The notes: generated from the letters alone by a model not told the origin. A stretch of 64,000 nt of DNA from Pseudomonadota bacterium (GCA_018830485.1 JAHJRQ010000006.1:1-64000), one strand, 5' to 3'; positions 9,378 through 18,097 are shown, counted from the stretch's first letter. Numbers and translations are program-made.

Positions 9378-9887
9378 TTACCGGGCGCCGTCATTTTTAT
9401 AGAGCCCCGCAAAGATTTCGCGCAACAATCGTTCGTCAATCCTTGCCATCAGACGTTCTTCATATTCATCTTTTTCCGGTTCCGCCTCGGCGGACGGTTC
9501 CGGCTGGAGATGATTTTCCGCTCCTGCCGGAGGCACGGGCACGGAGTCGATTTCGTCCTGATAGTCCCGATTGTTTTCTATCCAGCGCTGGCAGTCGTCG
9601 TGGCTGCCGATGTAGGCAAAGATCAGCCGTCTTTCCCTTTTCAGGGCGATGAGCCGGAATCCGCAGGAAAGATCGTACTTGCGGCAGTCATTGAGGCGCA
9701 ACTCGCCGTGGCGGGTGCGTTTGCATTCCGCCTCCTCGTGCAGGGGGTTGGTTTGCAGATCGGCGATAATCCTTTGTGCCCGTTCGGCCACGATGCGCTC
9801 ATTCTTGCCGGCCTTGGCCATGGCCACCAGCCGCTTGGCAAACCTCCGGGTTTGGTGAACCTCCAAGAGCATCTTTTCCATGCTCAT
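9378..9887 (-). CDS. RelE-fold-like protein coupled to the activase gene
   Basis: Residues 1-110 of this 169-aa protein read like a RelE/ParE-type fold: a helical N-terminus, a strand RHGELRLND, then CGFRLIALKRERRLIFAYIGSHDDCQRWI, as in toxin-superfamily proteins annotated near YafQ/RelE. The last 60 residues are an acidic, charged extension unusual for toxins. No antitoxin gene is beside it. Instead its ATG overlaps the stop of the dehydratase-type activase by four bases, so it is translated with the redox cluster. Either a stand-alone nuclease-like protein or a non-toxic derivative is possible. Confidence 0.6.
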   Translation of the reverse strand: MSMEKMLLEVHQTRRFAKRLVAMAKAGKNERIVAERAQRIIADLQTNPLHEEAECKRTRHGELRLNDCRKYDLSCGFRLIALKRERRLIFAYIGSHDDCQRWIENNRDYQDEIDSVPVPPAGAENHLQPEPSAEAEPEKDEYEERLMARIDERLLREIFAGLYKNDGAR

Positions 9888-10624
9888 ATCCCTGTCCCGT
9901 GCAGGGCCGCGCCCAGGGCGCCGGTGATGTCCGGCAGCTCCGGCACCAGCACCCTGGGCAATCTTTTTTCGAGCAGCTCCACCATGCAGGGGTTGCGCGC
10001 CACCCCGCCGGAAAAGGCGACCGGATCGCCATGCCCGAGCCGGGCCAGCATCCCGGCCAGGCGGTCGGCCACCGAGGAGTGCACCGCCCTGGCGATCCGG
10101 TCACGGGCAATACCCCGGTTCTTCATGGAGATCACCTCGGACTCGGCGAATACCGTGCACATGGAGTTGATCAGCACCTCTTGGTCGGCGGTAAGCGCGG
10201 CCCGGCCGAACTCCTCCAGGGTGTAGGCCAGGGAAGCGGCCATGATCTCCAGAAATCGCCCGGTGCCCGCGGCGCATTTGTCGTTCATCTGGAAATTGCT
10301 TACCCGGCCCGCCGCATCCAAACTGATCACCTTGGAGTCCTGGCCACCCACATCGACAATGGTGGCGCAACCGGGAAACTCATGGAAAATGCCGCGGGCG
10401 TGCGCCTTGATCTCGGTGATCACCGCATCGGCGAAATGCCCGGCAGCCAGATGCCTGCCGTAGCCGGTGGCCACCACGACCTTGGCGCGGTAATCGGCGA
10501 TCATCTTCTCCGCCTGGCGATGCGGCTCGAAACCCGACGGCTCGATCCGGTGCTCCACCAGCCGCTCTCCGTCCCAGACCGCCATTTTGACGGTCCGGGA
10601 GCCCAGATCAACTCCGATGTACAT
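9884..10624 (-). CDS. ATP-dependent activase of the HgdC/BadF family (DCCP reductase-like)
   Basis: The 246-aa ASKHA ATPase starts MYIGVDLGSRTVK (phosphate loop) and has VDVGGQDSKVI and SGGVARNPCMVELL for nucleotide binding. The two cysteines that hold the subunit-bridging [4Fe-4S] cluster are present in NDKCAAGTGRFLE and SMCTVFAESE. Such proteins are homodimers that use ATP hydrolysis to push a low-potential electron onto a partner Fe-S protein. The partner is almost certainly the HgdB-like protein encoded two bases upstream. The closest characterised pairs of this single-plus-single type are the double-cubane cluster protein and its reductase, and E. coli YjiM/YjiL. Confidence 0.92.
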   Translation of the reverse strand: MYIGVDLGSRTVKMAVWDGERLVEHRIEPSGFEPHRQAEKMIADYRAKVVVATGYGRHLAAGHFADAVITEIKAHARGIFHEFPGCATIVDVGGQDSKVISLDAAGRVSNFQMNDKCAAGTGRFLEIMAASLAYTLEEFGRAALTADQEVLINSMCTVFAESEVISMKNRGIARDRIARAVHSSVADRLAGMLARLGHGDPVAFSGGVARNPCMVELLEKRLPRVLVPELPDITGALGAALHGTGI

Positions 10625-10626
10625 GC

Positions 10627-11916
10627 TTAGCCCCCGATCTGCTCAAGGAAGGCCTCGATCCGGGTCTGGAGTTGGCCGATATCCTCGGGGGAGTAATCCG
10701 ATTCGATGGAGAGATAGGGAATCCCCTCCCGCTGACAAGCCTCGCGGATTTTAATCTCCTCGATGTTATAGGTGTGGCAGAACTGCAGCGAGTAGTGGAG
10801 GATGCCCTGAGCGGCTGAGTCCTTATACTCCTGCAATACCTGGGTTACCCGCTCGTCATTGGGGGTGAAGCAAGAACAGTCGATCCGCATGTAGCGGTCG
10901 GTGAGAGCGGCCAATTGCTCATCCATTTCCTGACTGCCCTCGGTGATGCAATCCTTGAAATAGCGGGTGCCGATGCAGGACTCCTCGCCCACGATAACCG
11001 CGCCGGCGCTTTCCACCAGGTTGTGGATCTTCCAGTTGGGCAGGGCCATGGGGGTGCCGGAAACCATCACCCGCAGGGCCTCCGGGGGGAAAGCGCCTTC
11101 GCCGTTGGCAATCCGGTCATCCAGTTCATCGCACAGCTCGTTGACCTTGGCCGCAAAACGGACGGGCTCATCGTAAAAGGCGATTTGCTCGATGAGCAGC
11201 GCATCCTTGCCGCTGATGGGGGCGGGGCTTGCCGCCCTAAGCCTGGTGAGGCGCTGCAATGCCAGCCGCTTGCCGTTGATGATCTTGATGGCCTCGGCCA
11301 GTTGCCCGGAGCTGATGGTCTTGCCGCTGACCTCCTCGATCTTGGCCTTGAAGTCCTTGACCTCCTCCAGCCACAGGACGCGGTCCCGTTCTTTCTTCAT
11401 CTGGGGGATTTCCATGACGTAGGTCGGCACCAGACGGTCGAGGATCTCCCAGGTCTTTTTCTTGGCATCGCAGGTCGTCTCGCCATAGACGAAATCCACT
11501 GCCTGGAAATAGGGGCAGATGCGCCCCGCCTTGAAGCCGAAGGCCGATTTGACCATGGGGCAGATATTGCGGGGCAGGATTTTTTCCGCGTCCGGGACCG
11601 AGCCCTGGGAGCCGCCGCACAGTCCGACGCAGACTCCGTCCGCCGCCACCACGATCTCTTCCGGGATATAGACGCAGAAGGTGCCGACCACCGGCCGTCC
11701 TTCCTTCTTGGCCTGCATCAACTCCTCTACCCGCCCGCCGAAGATTTCCGAAATCATTTTGTCGAAGTAGGCCATTTTTTGTGGGCGGTTGGCCTGGGAC
11801 AGAAAAGTTTTGGCATAGGCCGTACCCAGCATCTGCCGGGCCTTGTCGAAACGCTCCAGGTCCATGTCAAGTTCGCGCCATAGTTCGGGATAGGCCTGTA
11901 TCTCAAAGTCTTGCAT
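10627..11916 (-). CDS. 2-hydroxyacyl-CoA dehydratase D-component family protein (HgdB/DCCP-like)
   Basis: This 429-aa protein belongs to the HgdB/BcrC family. Candidate cluster ligands are GVCVGLCGG, RNICPMVKS, RICPYFQ, GETTCDAKK, ESCIGTRY, DCSCFTPN and FCHTYNIEE. True dehydratases and benzoyl-CoA reductases need two related large subunits; here there is only one, next to one activase. That is the arrangement of double-cubane [8Fe-9S] cluster proteins, which reduce small molecules such as acetylene in vitro and whose natural substrate is unknown. I start at the ATG at 11914-11916, preceded by AAGGAGACATT, rather than at an in-frame ATG 54 bases upstream. Substrate here cannot be read from sequence. 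Confidence 0.88.
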   Translation of the reverse strand: MQDFEIQAYPELWRELDMDLERFDKARQMLGTAYAKTFLSQANRPQKMAYFDKMISEIFGGRVEELMQAKKEGRPVVGTFCVYIPEEIVVAADGVCVGLCGGSQGSVPDAEKILPRNICPMVKSAFGFKAGRICPYFQAVDFVYGETTCDAKKKTWEILDRLVPTYVMEIPQMKKERDRVLWLEEVKDFKAKIEEVSGKTISSGQLAEAIKIINGKRLALQRLTRLRAASPAPISGKDALLIEQIAFYDEPVRFAAKVNELCDELDDRIANGEGAFPPEALRVMVSGTPMALPNWKIHNLVESAGAVIVGEESCIGTRYFKDCITEGSQEMDEQLAALTDRYMRIDCSCFTPNDERVTQVLQEYKDSAAQGILHYSLQFCHTYNIEEIKIREACQREGIPYLSIESDYSPEDIGQLQTRIEAFLEQIGG

Positions 11917-11994
11917 AATGTCTCCTTGTTGTTCTGTTCCGTTGTTGTCTTCTCTCGGGGCTACAACCATATCCAGGCAGGGGTGTGACGCCTG

Positions 11995-12261
11995 TCAGCA
12001 GTAATGGCGGCCCTTGAACGGACATGGTTCATAATCCGGACACGCGGCGCAGGCCGCGTATCTGACGGAGTCCTCCGCCCCCCACAATCCCTTTACGCTC
12101 AGCGCGCATTTTTGCATGCATTCGTTGCAGGATGCCGGTTCGCCGTCTCTGATTTTCCGCCAGCCTTTTTCGGCAAGCATGGCGGCGACCCTGTCATTGC
12201 AGGACTGGCAGAGATGGCAGAACAGAGTTTCCTTGGACGTCTTGCGTTTCCAGGTAGGCAT
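11995..12261 (-). CDS. Small cysteine-rich protein (putative metal or Fe-S binding)
   Basis: The 88-aa product has ten cysteines, arranged as FCHLCQSC near the start, SCNECMQKC in the middle and CAACPDYEPCPF near the end. This spacing suggests zinc-ribbon or [4Fe-4S] binding. I start at MPTWKRK (12259-12261) because the cysteine pattern begins there and the sequence before it looks non-coding. It lies between the HgdB-like gene and the rhodanese gene on the same strand, suggesting a role in electron delivery or cluster maturation for this set. I do not recognise a named family. Confidence 0.6.
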   Translation of the reverse strand: MPTWKRKTSKETLFCHLCQSCNDRVAAMLAEKGWRKIRDGEPASCNECMQKCALSVKGLWGAEDSVRYAACAACPDYEPCPFKGRHYC

Positions 12262-12371
12262 GTAACGCACCTCGGTTGTTGCGCGCAGGCGTTGCGGCCC
12301 TCTATCCCATGGTCCGGAAAAACCGCAACCGCGTTGTTTTCCTTCCGCATTTCGGACGCAAATACATGGTG

Positions 12372-13127
12372 TTACTTTTTCACCGGCAGACCCGCCGCTT
12401 TCCAGTCGGCAAAAATGACCTGCCGAATATCCTCGTAGCCGAGTTTCTGCAATTTGCGGTAGGCGTTGTAGCTTCTGCCGCCGGAGTTGCAATAGACGAT
12501 GATCTGTTTTTCTTTCTCCAGCACGCCGGAGCGGACGGCAAAGGTGTTGACCGGGATATTGACGGCAGTGGCGATATGGTCTGCCGCAAATTCTTCCGGG
12601 TCTCGAACGTCCACCAGGGTATAGCTGTCCCTGCCGCTTTTGATGAGTCTGTCGAGGTCTTTTGAGGACATTTTGGTGGTTTCGATCCGCTTTTCATAAT
12701 CGGGGCCGGCGTAGATCGGCAACCCCTTTTCCTCCCAGACCGGCATCCCCTCGTCATAGACAAAAACCTTGGTATAGCCGAGTGCCAGGGCCTTTATCGC
12801 GGCCTTTTTGCTTTTGCCGCACTTGACCCCGTTGCAGTAAAAAACCAGCCCTGCCGATGTGTCAGGCGGTAGCAGGGAAACGTATTCGGAAAACTTCTTT
12901 TCGGGAATGTTGATCGCCCCTTTGATATGCACTTCCTGGTACTCCTCAGCATTCCTCGCATCGATCACCGTAGTCGCCTTCCCGGCATCCAGGATTTTTT
13001 TCAGGCCGGCGGTATCGATCAGGGCGTATCCCTCCTTGGCCGGAGAAGAAGCGGCATCCGGGCCGGCGAAAGCCTGCGGCGTGACGATGCCAAGGATAAC
13101 CAGCAGCAACACAATGTGTTTTTTCAT
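12372..13127 (-). CDS. Exported tandem-rhodanese protein
   Basis: The 251-aa protein begins with a signal peptide (MKKHIVLLLVILGIVTPQAFA), then two rhodanese domains. The first (residues ~35-130) has the catalytic-loop cysteine in VFYCNGVKCGKS, the second (~150-250) in VYCNSGGRSYN; both keep the active Cys, so both may transfer sulfane sulfur. It should act in the periplasm or outer face. Start ATG is preceded by AAGGAAT. It sits 38 bp downstream of an IscA-like gene within the redox cluster, suggesting sulfur trafficking in a sulfur-metabolising anaerobe. Confidence 0.88.
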   Translation of the reverse strand: MKKHIVLLLVILGIVTPQAFAGPDAASSPAKEGYALIDTAGLKKILDAGKATTVIDARNAEEYQEVHIKGAINIPEKKFSEYVSLLPPDTSAGLVFYCNGVKCGKSKKAAIKALALGYTKVFVYDEGMPVWEEKGLPIYAGPDYEKRIETTKMSSKDLDRLIKSGRDSYTLVDVRDPEEFAADHIATAVNIPVNTFAVRSGVLEKEKQIIVYCNSGGRSYNAYRKLQKLGYEDIRQVIFADWKAAGLPVKK

Positions 13128-13165
13128 GATTGTATTCCTTTTTCTTTCGGGTAACGGTTGTCGGC

Positions 13166-13522
13166 TCAGCCGCCGCAGGAGCCGGTGGAACAGGAGCCGC
13201 CGCCGCAGCCGCCACCGCCACCGCCCAATTTTTTTTCCGAGGTGACGCTGAAGCCGCCGCCACCGCTGCAACCACAGCTCGAGGTGGATGTGACGAAATC
13301 TACCTTGATGGCGCCGGTGGCGGCGAACATTCCGCCATCCACGAGAAAGGTGAAGCCCCCTTTCTCAAACACCGTGTCCGAGTCCTTTTTTGCGTCCAGG
13401 CCAAGCCCCAGAGCCACCCCGGCGCAACTGTTCTGCATGGCCACCCGGATAGCCGAGTCGATGTTGTTTTTTGCAAAATGATCTTTGAGATTGGTGATCG
13501 CTGATTCCGTTACTTCAAGCAT
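13166..13522 (-). CDS. IscA/HesB-like protein with Gly/Cys-rich tail
   Basis: Residues 1-95 of the 118-aa product resemble IscA/HesB A-type Fe-S carriers: an N-terminal helix MLEVTESAITNLKDHF, the first conserved cysteine in MQNSCAGVALGLGL, and SSCGCSGG where the paired C-terminal cysteines belong. Beyond that is an unusual tail with six glycines, then CGGG, SCSTGSCGG. The tail adds several extra cysteines and could hold a metal or tether a cluster. Ribosome site AAGGAGGAG is strong. Placed between MvhD-like and rhodanese genes, it likely serves Fe-S supply for this cluster. Confidence 0.78.
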   Translation of the reverse strand: MLEVTESAITNLKDHFAKNNIDSAIRVAMQNSCAGVALGLGLDAKKDSDTVFEKGGFTFLVDGGMFAATGAIKVDFVTSTSSCGCSGGGGFSVTSEKKLGGGGGGCGGGSCSTGSCGG

Positions 13523-13559
13523 TGTGCTCCTCCTTGTGTGAATTGACTTGACGGTAGTT

Positions 13560-14159
13560 TCAAACAGACAGCTCGCTTAGAGCCTTGTCGCATTTGTCAT
13601 GCACCAGCCCGGCTATGGCCGTTCTCGAAAAATCGCCGGTCTTCATCATCTCCCTTCCGGCGTTGATCAGCCCGGTGCGGAGTTTCCGGCCCCGCGCAGT
13701 CTCGGCGGCGGCAGCCAGGTTTCGCCGCAGTTCGGCCTGATCCCTGCCCTCGGCCCGGCCCAACGGCCCCAATGTGCTGATTTTTTTGGTAAAGGCTGTG
13801 ATGATCTTCACAAAGTTCGGGCCTTCGGCCGCCGAGGCCCAGTCGATAAGGAAACGTTCCTTTTCGATGCCGAGCTTGCCCAGCACCGCATGGACCAGGG
13901 AGGCAGAGACCAGGGCATGGTAGTTGCCGTCGATATAGTGGCACTCGCCGGGATGGCAGCCGCCCACGAAGATGCCGTCCGCGCCCTGCGCCAATCCTTC
14001 CAGGGGAAAGGAGGGGTCGAGTCGGCCGGTGCACATCATGCGGATGACCCGCAGGTTGGGGGGGTACTGGTAGCGGCCGACCCCGGCTGAATCGGCGGCG
14101 GTGTAGCAGCACCAGTTGCAAAGAAAACCGAGGATCTTGGGGCTGTATTGTTCAGGCAT
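13560..14159 (-). CDS. MvhD/HdrF-like iron-sulfur electron-transfer subunit
   Basis: The 199-aa protein carries the MvhD signature: FLCNWCCY near the N-terminus, RMMCTGRLDPSF, and GGCHPGECHYIDGN, whose cysteines hold a [2Fe-2S] cluster. MvhD passes electrons between a hydrogenase or dehydrogenase and the flavoprotein HdrA. The chosen ATG (14157-14159) overlaps the end of the HdrA gene by eight bases and has GGAG just upstream, so the two are coupled. No hydrogenase large or small subunit is nearby, so the electron donor is probably elsewhere (formate dehydrogenase, NADH or ferredoxin). Confidence 0.9.
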   Translation of the reverse strand: MPEQYSPKILGFLCNWCCYTAADSAGVGRYQYPPNLRVIRMMCTGRLDPSFPLEGLAQGADGIFVGGCHPGECHYIDGNYHALVSASLVHAVLGKLGIEKERFLIDWASAAEGPNFVKIITAFTKKISTLGPLGRAEGRDQAELRRNLAAAAETARGRKLRTGLINAGREMMKTGDFSRTAIAGLVHDKCDKALSELSV

Positions 14160-17100
14160 GCTGTTCTCCGTATGCTTCGCCAAAGGCTTGGATCTGGGCC
14201 ATGATGCCGCTCAGGGTAAAGCGGCCCATGTCGATGGCCAGGGTGGGGCAGCGGGCCGCGCAGACCCCGCAGCCCTTGCAGGAGGCGGTGAGGGTGCGGG
14301 CCTTGCGGGTCTTGTCCTCTTTATATATCTCGATGGCCTTGTAGGGGCAGAAGGACTCGCAGGCGCCGCAGCCGATGCACAACTCCGGGTCGACCTTGGA
14401 GACGATGGGCGCAGGCGTTATGGAGCCGCGCGCCAGGGGATGGCAGGCGCGTCCGGCCGCGGCCTGGGCCTGGGCGATGGTCTCGTCCATGGATCGGGGC
14501 GAATGGGCCAGGCCGCAGATATAGGTGCCATCCACCGGCAGGTCCACCGGCTGGAGTTTCACGTGTGCTTCGAGGAAGAACTTGTCGGCGGTGACCGGCA
14601 CCTTGAGCATCCGGGCCAACTTGGTGGGGTCTTCCGGCACGATGCCCACCGAGAGCGCCAGCAGATCGGCGGCAAGCTCGACATCGTCCGAGAGCAGCGG
14701 GTCGTGGTAGCGCACCGTCACCGCGCCGGACTTGCCCACGCTCACCTCGGGTTTCTTTTCTTCGTGATAGCGGATAAAGATCACCCCGGCCTCGCGGGCG
14801 GCCCGGTAATCGTCCTCCAGAAAGCCGTAGGCGCGCATGTCTCGGTAGAGCACGGTGATGCCCAGCTCCGGCCTGAGTTTCTTGAGCCGCAGGCTGTTTT
14901 TGAGCGCCTGGCCGCAGCAGACCCGGCTGCAATAGGAAAGATCCTCGCCGCGCGAGCCCACGCACTGGATCATCACCACCTGTTTGGCGTTTTTGGCACG
15001 GGGCCTGCTTCCCGCCAGTTTCTTTTCCAGATCCAACTGGGTGACGATCTTAGGAGACTCGCCGTAATGATACTGCTTCGGCTCATAGGGCCTGCCGCCG
15101 GTGGCGATGGCCGCAACGCCATGGTTGACCACCACGCTGCCGTTGCCGGTGTCCAGGGTGGTGGTAAAGTTGCCCACATAGCCCGAAACCGCCGCAACCG
15201 TAGCCTGGGTGTGCACGGTGATCTTCGGATGCGCTTTGACCTTGGCGATCAGCTCCGCCAAGGCCTTGCGCGGATCAAATCCGAAACGGTCGGCTGTAAG
15301 TAGCTTGGCCCTGCCGCCCAGTTCCTTTTCCCTCTCCACCAGAGTCACCTCGAAGCCCTGCTCCGCGATGGTCATTGCGGCGGTCATCCCGGCCAGCCCC
15401 CCGCCCACCACCAGGGCCGAGGGGGTCACCGGCAACTGCTGCTCGGCAAGGGCGGTGAGGTGCGCGGCCTTGGCTACGGCCATGCGCACTGCGTCCTTAG
15501 CCTTTTCCGTGGCGGCCTCGGGTTCGTGCATGTGCACCCAGGAGCATTGGTCCCGGATATTGGCCATCTCGAAAAGGGAGCGGTTCAGCCCCGCCTCGCG
15601 CAGGGTGGCCTGGAAGAGCGGCTCATGGGTGCGCGGGGTGCAGGCCGCCACCACCAGCCGGTTGAGCCGATGCTTGTGGATGGTCTCCACCAGCAACCGC
15701 TGGGTGTCCTGGGAGCACGAGTAGAGGTTGTCCGTGGCATAGACCACATGGGGCAGGGTTTTGGCATATTCGGCAACGGATGGCACCTTGACCACTCCGC
15801 CGATGTTGATGCCGCAATGGCAGACAAACACGCCGATGCGCGGTTCCTCGCCCGAGATATCCCGCTCCTCGGGGAAGCTCGCCTTGATGGTGGCCGTGCC
15901 ACGCGCCTGGGCAAGCCGGCCCGCGCAGAGAGCGGCCGCCCCGCCCGCCTGGGTCACCGAATCCGGGATGTCCTTGGGCCCCTGAAAGGCGCCGATCACA
16001 TAGACGCCGGGCCGGCTGGTGGCCAGCGGGGTGTAGGTGTCGATTTGCGCAAACTGGTACCCATTGAGATGTATGCCGGCGGCCCTGGCCAAATCCTCCG
16101 CGCCATCCGGCGCCTCCAAGCCCTGGGAAAGGACGACCAGATCGAATTTCTCCTGGTGATGCAAGCCATCCTCGGTGGCCCAGGCGAGCAGCAACCCGCC
16201 GTCGAAAACATCCTCCACCTTGGGCGGCCGGGCGTAGATCACCCGGAATTTGCCTTCCCGCACCGCCCGCTCCCGGGCTGCGTCGAAGCCCTTGCCGTGG
16301 GTGCGGACATCCATATAGAAAAGGGTGATCTCGCATTCCGGGTCATGCTCGCGGGCAAGAGTTGCCTGCTTGATCGCGTACATGCAGCAGACCGAGGAGC
16401 AGTAGTTGTTGCCGCAATTTTCGTCGCGGGAGCCGATGCACTGGAGAAAAGCAATCTTCTTCGGGTGCTTGCGGTCGGATATCCGCACAATCTCGCCCCC
16501 GGTGGGGCCGGAGGCGCACATCAGCCGCTCGTGCTCGAAGGCGGTGACCACATCCTCGAATTTCCCCAGGCCGTAGCGGGCCATGACCTCGTCGCTGACC
16601 CGGCCGAAGCCCGGGGCCAGAACCACCGCGCCCACCGGAATGTCGATCACCTTTTCCTTGTCGTCGAAGCGGATGGCCCCAGCTTGACAGGCCACGGCGC
16701 AGAGTCCGCATGTATCGTAATTCAGCTTAAGGCAAGCCTTGGGGTCGATATGGTAGGAGGTGGGCACGGCCTGGGCATAATCGATATGGGCCGCGTGGCT
16801 GTGCTCAAGATTTTCGTTGAAATCGTTGCCGATTTGCTTGAGGCAATAAAGGGTGCACTGGCCGCAGCCGGTGCAGATATCCTCGTCGATGTAGCGGGGC
16901 TGCTTGCGGACCGTGGCCGTGAAATTGCCCGGCCCGCCCGTAAGATCGACGAGTTCGGACAGGGTCAGGATCTCGATGTTGGGGTCGCGTCCCGCCTCCA
17001 CCAGCTTGGGGGCCAGGATGCAAAGCGAGCAGTCGTTGGTTGGAAAGGTCTTGTCCAGCCGGGCCATGACGCCGCCGATGGCGCCGGATTTTTCGATCAG

Positions 17101-17223
17101 ATAGACCTTGTAGCCCAGTTCGGTGAGGTCGAGGCTGGCCTGAACACCGGCCACTCCGCCGCCGACCACAAGAACCGAACCGACCGTCTCTTGAGCAGAC
17201 GGGTTGGAAACGGGGGGATGCAT
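14152..17223 (-). CDS. Fused double HdrA-type FAD/Fe-S oxidoreductase
   Basis: This 1023-aa protein contains two HdrA-like units in one chain. Unit one begins with VLVVGGGVAGVQASLDL, carries CSLC, the ferredoxin motif CTGCGQCTLYC and a second set CGLCAVAC, then CIGSRDENC. Unit two begins near residue 600 with ALVVGGGLAGMTAAMTI, repeats the CVGSRGE motif, and ends with two [4Fe-4S] motifs, CIGCGACESFC and CKGCGVCAARC. HdrA is the site of flavin-based electron bifurcation in heterodisulfide reductase complexes. No HdrB or HdrC is encoded beside it; the downstream MvhD-like protein is its likely partner. Start ATG is fixed by AAGGAG eight bases upstream. Function as a bifurcating or confurcating enzyme supplying low-potential electrons is inference. 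Confidence 0.93.
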   Translation of the reverse strand: MHPPVSNPSAQETVGSVLVVGGGVAGVQASLDLTELGYKVYLIEKSGAIGGVMARLDKTFPTNDCSLCILAPKLVEAGRDPNIEILTLSELVDLTGGPGNFTATVRKQPRYIDEDICTGCGQCTLYCLKQIGNDFNENLEHSHAAHIDYAQAVPTSYHIDPKACLKLNYDTCGLCAVACQAGAIRFDDKEKVIDIPVGAVVLAPGFGRVSDEVMARYGLGKFEDVVTAFEHERLMCASGPTGGEIVRISDRKHPKKIAFLQCIGSRDENCGNNYCSSVCCMYAIKQATLAREHDPECEITLFYMDVRTHGKGFDAARERAVREGKFRVIYARPPKVEDVFDGGLLLAWATEDGLHHQEKFDLVVLSQGLEAPDGAEDLARAAGIHLNGYQFAQIDTYTPLATSRPGVYVIGAFQGPKDIPDSVTQAGGAAALCAGRLAQARGTATIKASFPEERDISGEEPRIGVFVCHCGINIGGVVKVPSVAEYAKTLPHVVYATDNLYSCSQDTQRLLVETIHKHRLNRLVVAACTPRTHEPLFQATLREAGLNRSLFEMANIRDQCSWVHMHEPEAATEKAKDAVRMAVAKAAHLTALAEQQLPVTPSALVVGGGLAGMTAAMTIAEQGFEVTLVEREKELGGRAKLLTADRFGFDPRKALAELIAKVKAHPKITVHTQATVAAVSGYVGNFTTTLDTGNGSVVVNHGVAAIATGGRPYEPKQYHYGESPKIVTQLDLEKKLAGSRPRAKNAKQVVMIQCVGSRGEDLSYCSRVCCGQALKNSLRLKKLRPELGITVLYRDMRAYGFLEDDYRAAREAGVIFIRYHEEKKPEVSVGKSGAVTVRYHDPLLSDDVELAADLLALSVGIVPEDPTKLARMLKVPVTADKFFLEAHVKLQPVDLPVDGTYICGLAHSPRSMDETIAQAQAAAGRACHPLARGSITPAPIVSKVDPELCIGCGACESFCPYKAIEIYKEDKTRKARTLTASCKGCGVCAARCPTLAIDMGRFTLSGIMAQIQAFGEAYGEQHA

Positions 17224-17834
17224 ACTTTCTCCTTCACTGTACGTTGCCGGAAAATCATTCCGGAAATGCCGCGGCTCTCTGCAACCGGCCACGGACAACG
17301 TCAGCGAACAAGGAGAGTACTATCCGAGTTGACGCCTTGGAGCGTGCGAAAGGCAGGAGGAGCCGCAATATCGTCCAGCCCGAACCGGGCCGGCCGGCAT
17401 ACGCCGGCGTATTGCTCAAATGTGCTGCAATATACGCGTCAAAACAGATCTCCTTAAAAGGGGGGATGGAAGGTGTGAACTCAAGAAACTAGCGGAGCGC
17501 AGGCCTAAAGTCAAATCGAATGTTCCGAACAGACAGACTCCATAATATCCAATTTATTGATGGAGCCAGCCAGGCGCGAAGAAGGGGCCGGATACAACAT
17601 TCCTGCACTTTTTTCGGTGTTCGGTCGTGTGCCAAAGGGAGTTTTTTCTCTTCCATTTGTCCTGCCGCGCCTCGCAGGCGGGAGCGGGAAAAGACGCGGG
17701 AGGTAAGCGAAGACTCCGACTGTTTGAGGGCGAAGCCCGAGTTTATCCGCGTCCCGCCCTCGGCGAGAAGTAAGGGAAGCGCGCAGGGCCAGGACTGGCA
17801 GGGGTGTCTTTTTCTCTGGAATTACCTGAAGAAC
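17224..17834. other. 610-bp non-coding region upstream of the HdrA gene
   Basis: No frame here has a credible start or family resemblance. It contains the hdrA-proximal control region with one clear palindrome (17407-17437). A GC-rich stretch at about 17650-17800 carries short inverted repeats and looks like a decayed or dispersed non-coding element, but I see no second copy in this window. Confidence 0.4.
17407..17437. promoter_or_regulatory. Imperfect palindrome upstream of the redox cluster
   Basis: GCGTATTGC and GCAATATACGC form inverted arms around an 11-base centre, about 185-215 bp before the HdrA start codon. It is a plausible regulator site for the redox operon, but which protein would bind is unknown. 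Confidence 0.35.
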
Positions 17835-17869
17835 CAAAAAAAAGGGCTCCCGCTTGCGCGAGAGCCCTT
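17835..17869 (-). terminator. Rho-independent terminator of the cold-shock gene
   Basis: Read on the minus strand, AAGGGCTC and GAGCCCTT pair around a 12-base loop and are followed by a run of eight or more T. It lies 28 bases beyond the cold-shock stop codon. Confidence 0.9.
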
Positions 17870-17896
17870 GGGGTGATCACATGTCGGGGTGGAACG

Positions 17897-18097
17897 CTAC
17901 AGCGGTTCCACATTGGCTGCGGCAGGGCCTTTCTGTCCATCGACGATCTCGAAGCGGACGCGTTCACCTTCCTGTAAAGTTTTGAAACCACTCTTGTTGA
18001 TTGCGGAGTAATGGACAAAAACATCCTTGCCATTATCCTGTGCGATAAACCCAAACCCCTTTGCTTCGTTAAACCACTTCACTGTGCCTTCAAACAT
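17897..18097 (-). CDS. CspA-family cold-shock protein
   Basis: The 66-aa protein is a single cold-shock domain with both RNA-binding motifs, KGFGFIAQ and VFVHYSAI, and the usual ending AANVEPL. It binds single-stranded RNA/DNA as an RNA chaperone. Start ATG has GGAGGA upstream. It is monocistronic, closed by its own terminator. Family members are so uniform that condition-specific roles (cold, stationary phase) cannot be told from sequence. Confidence 0.96.
   Translation of the reverse strand: MFEGTVKWFNEAKGFGFIAQDNGKDVFVHYSAINKSGFKTLQEGERVRFEIVDGQKGPAAANVEPL

Noticed and set aside
10627-11916. Reading the HgdB-like protein as a 2-hydroxyglutaryl-CoA dehydratase or benzoyl-CoA reductase
   Set aside because: Both enzymes need a second related large subunit and usually a CoA-transferase or ring-degradation genes; none is nearby.
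17511-17876. Opposing frames of over 100 codons in the gap before the cold-shock gene
   Set aside because: Arg/Pro-rich content from GC-biased DNA, no ribosome site, one frame runs into the terminator.
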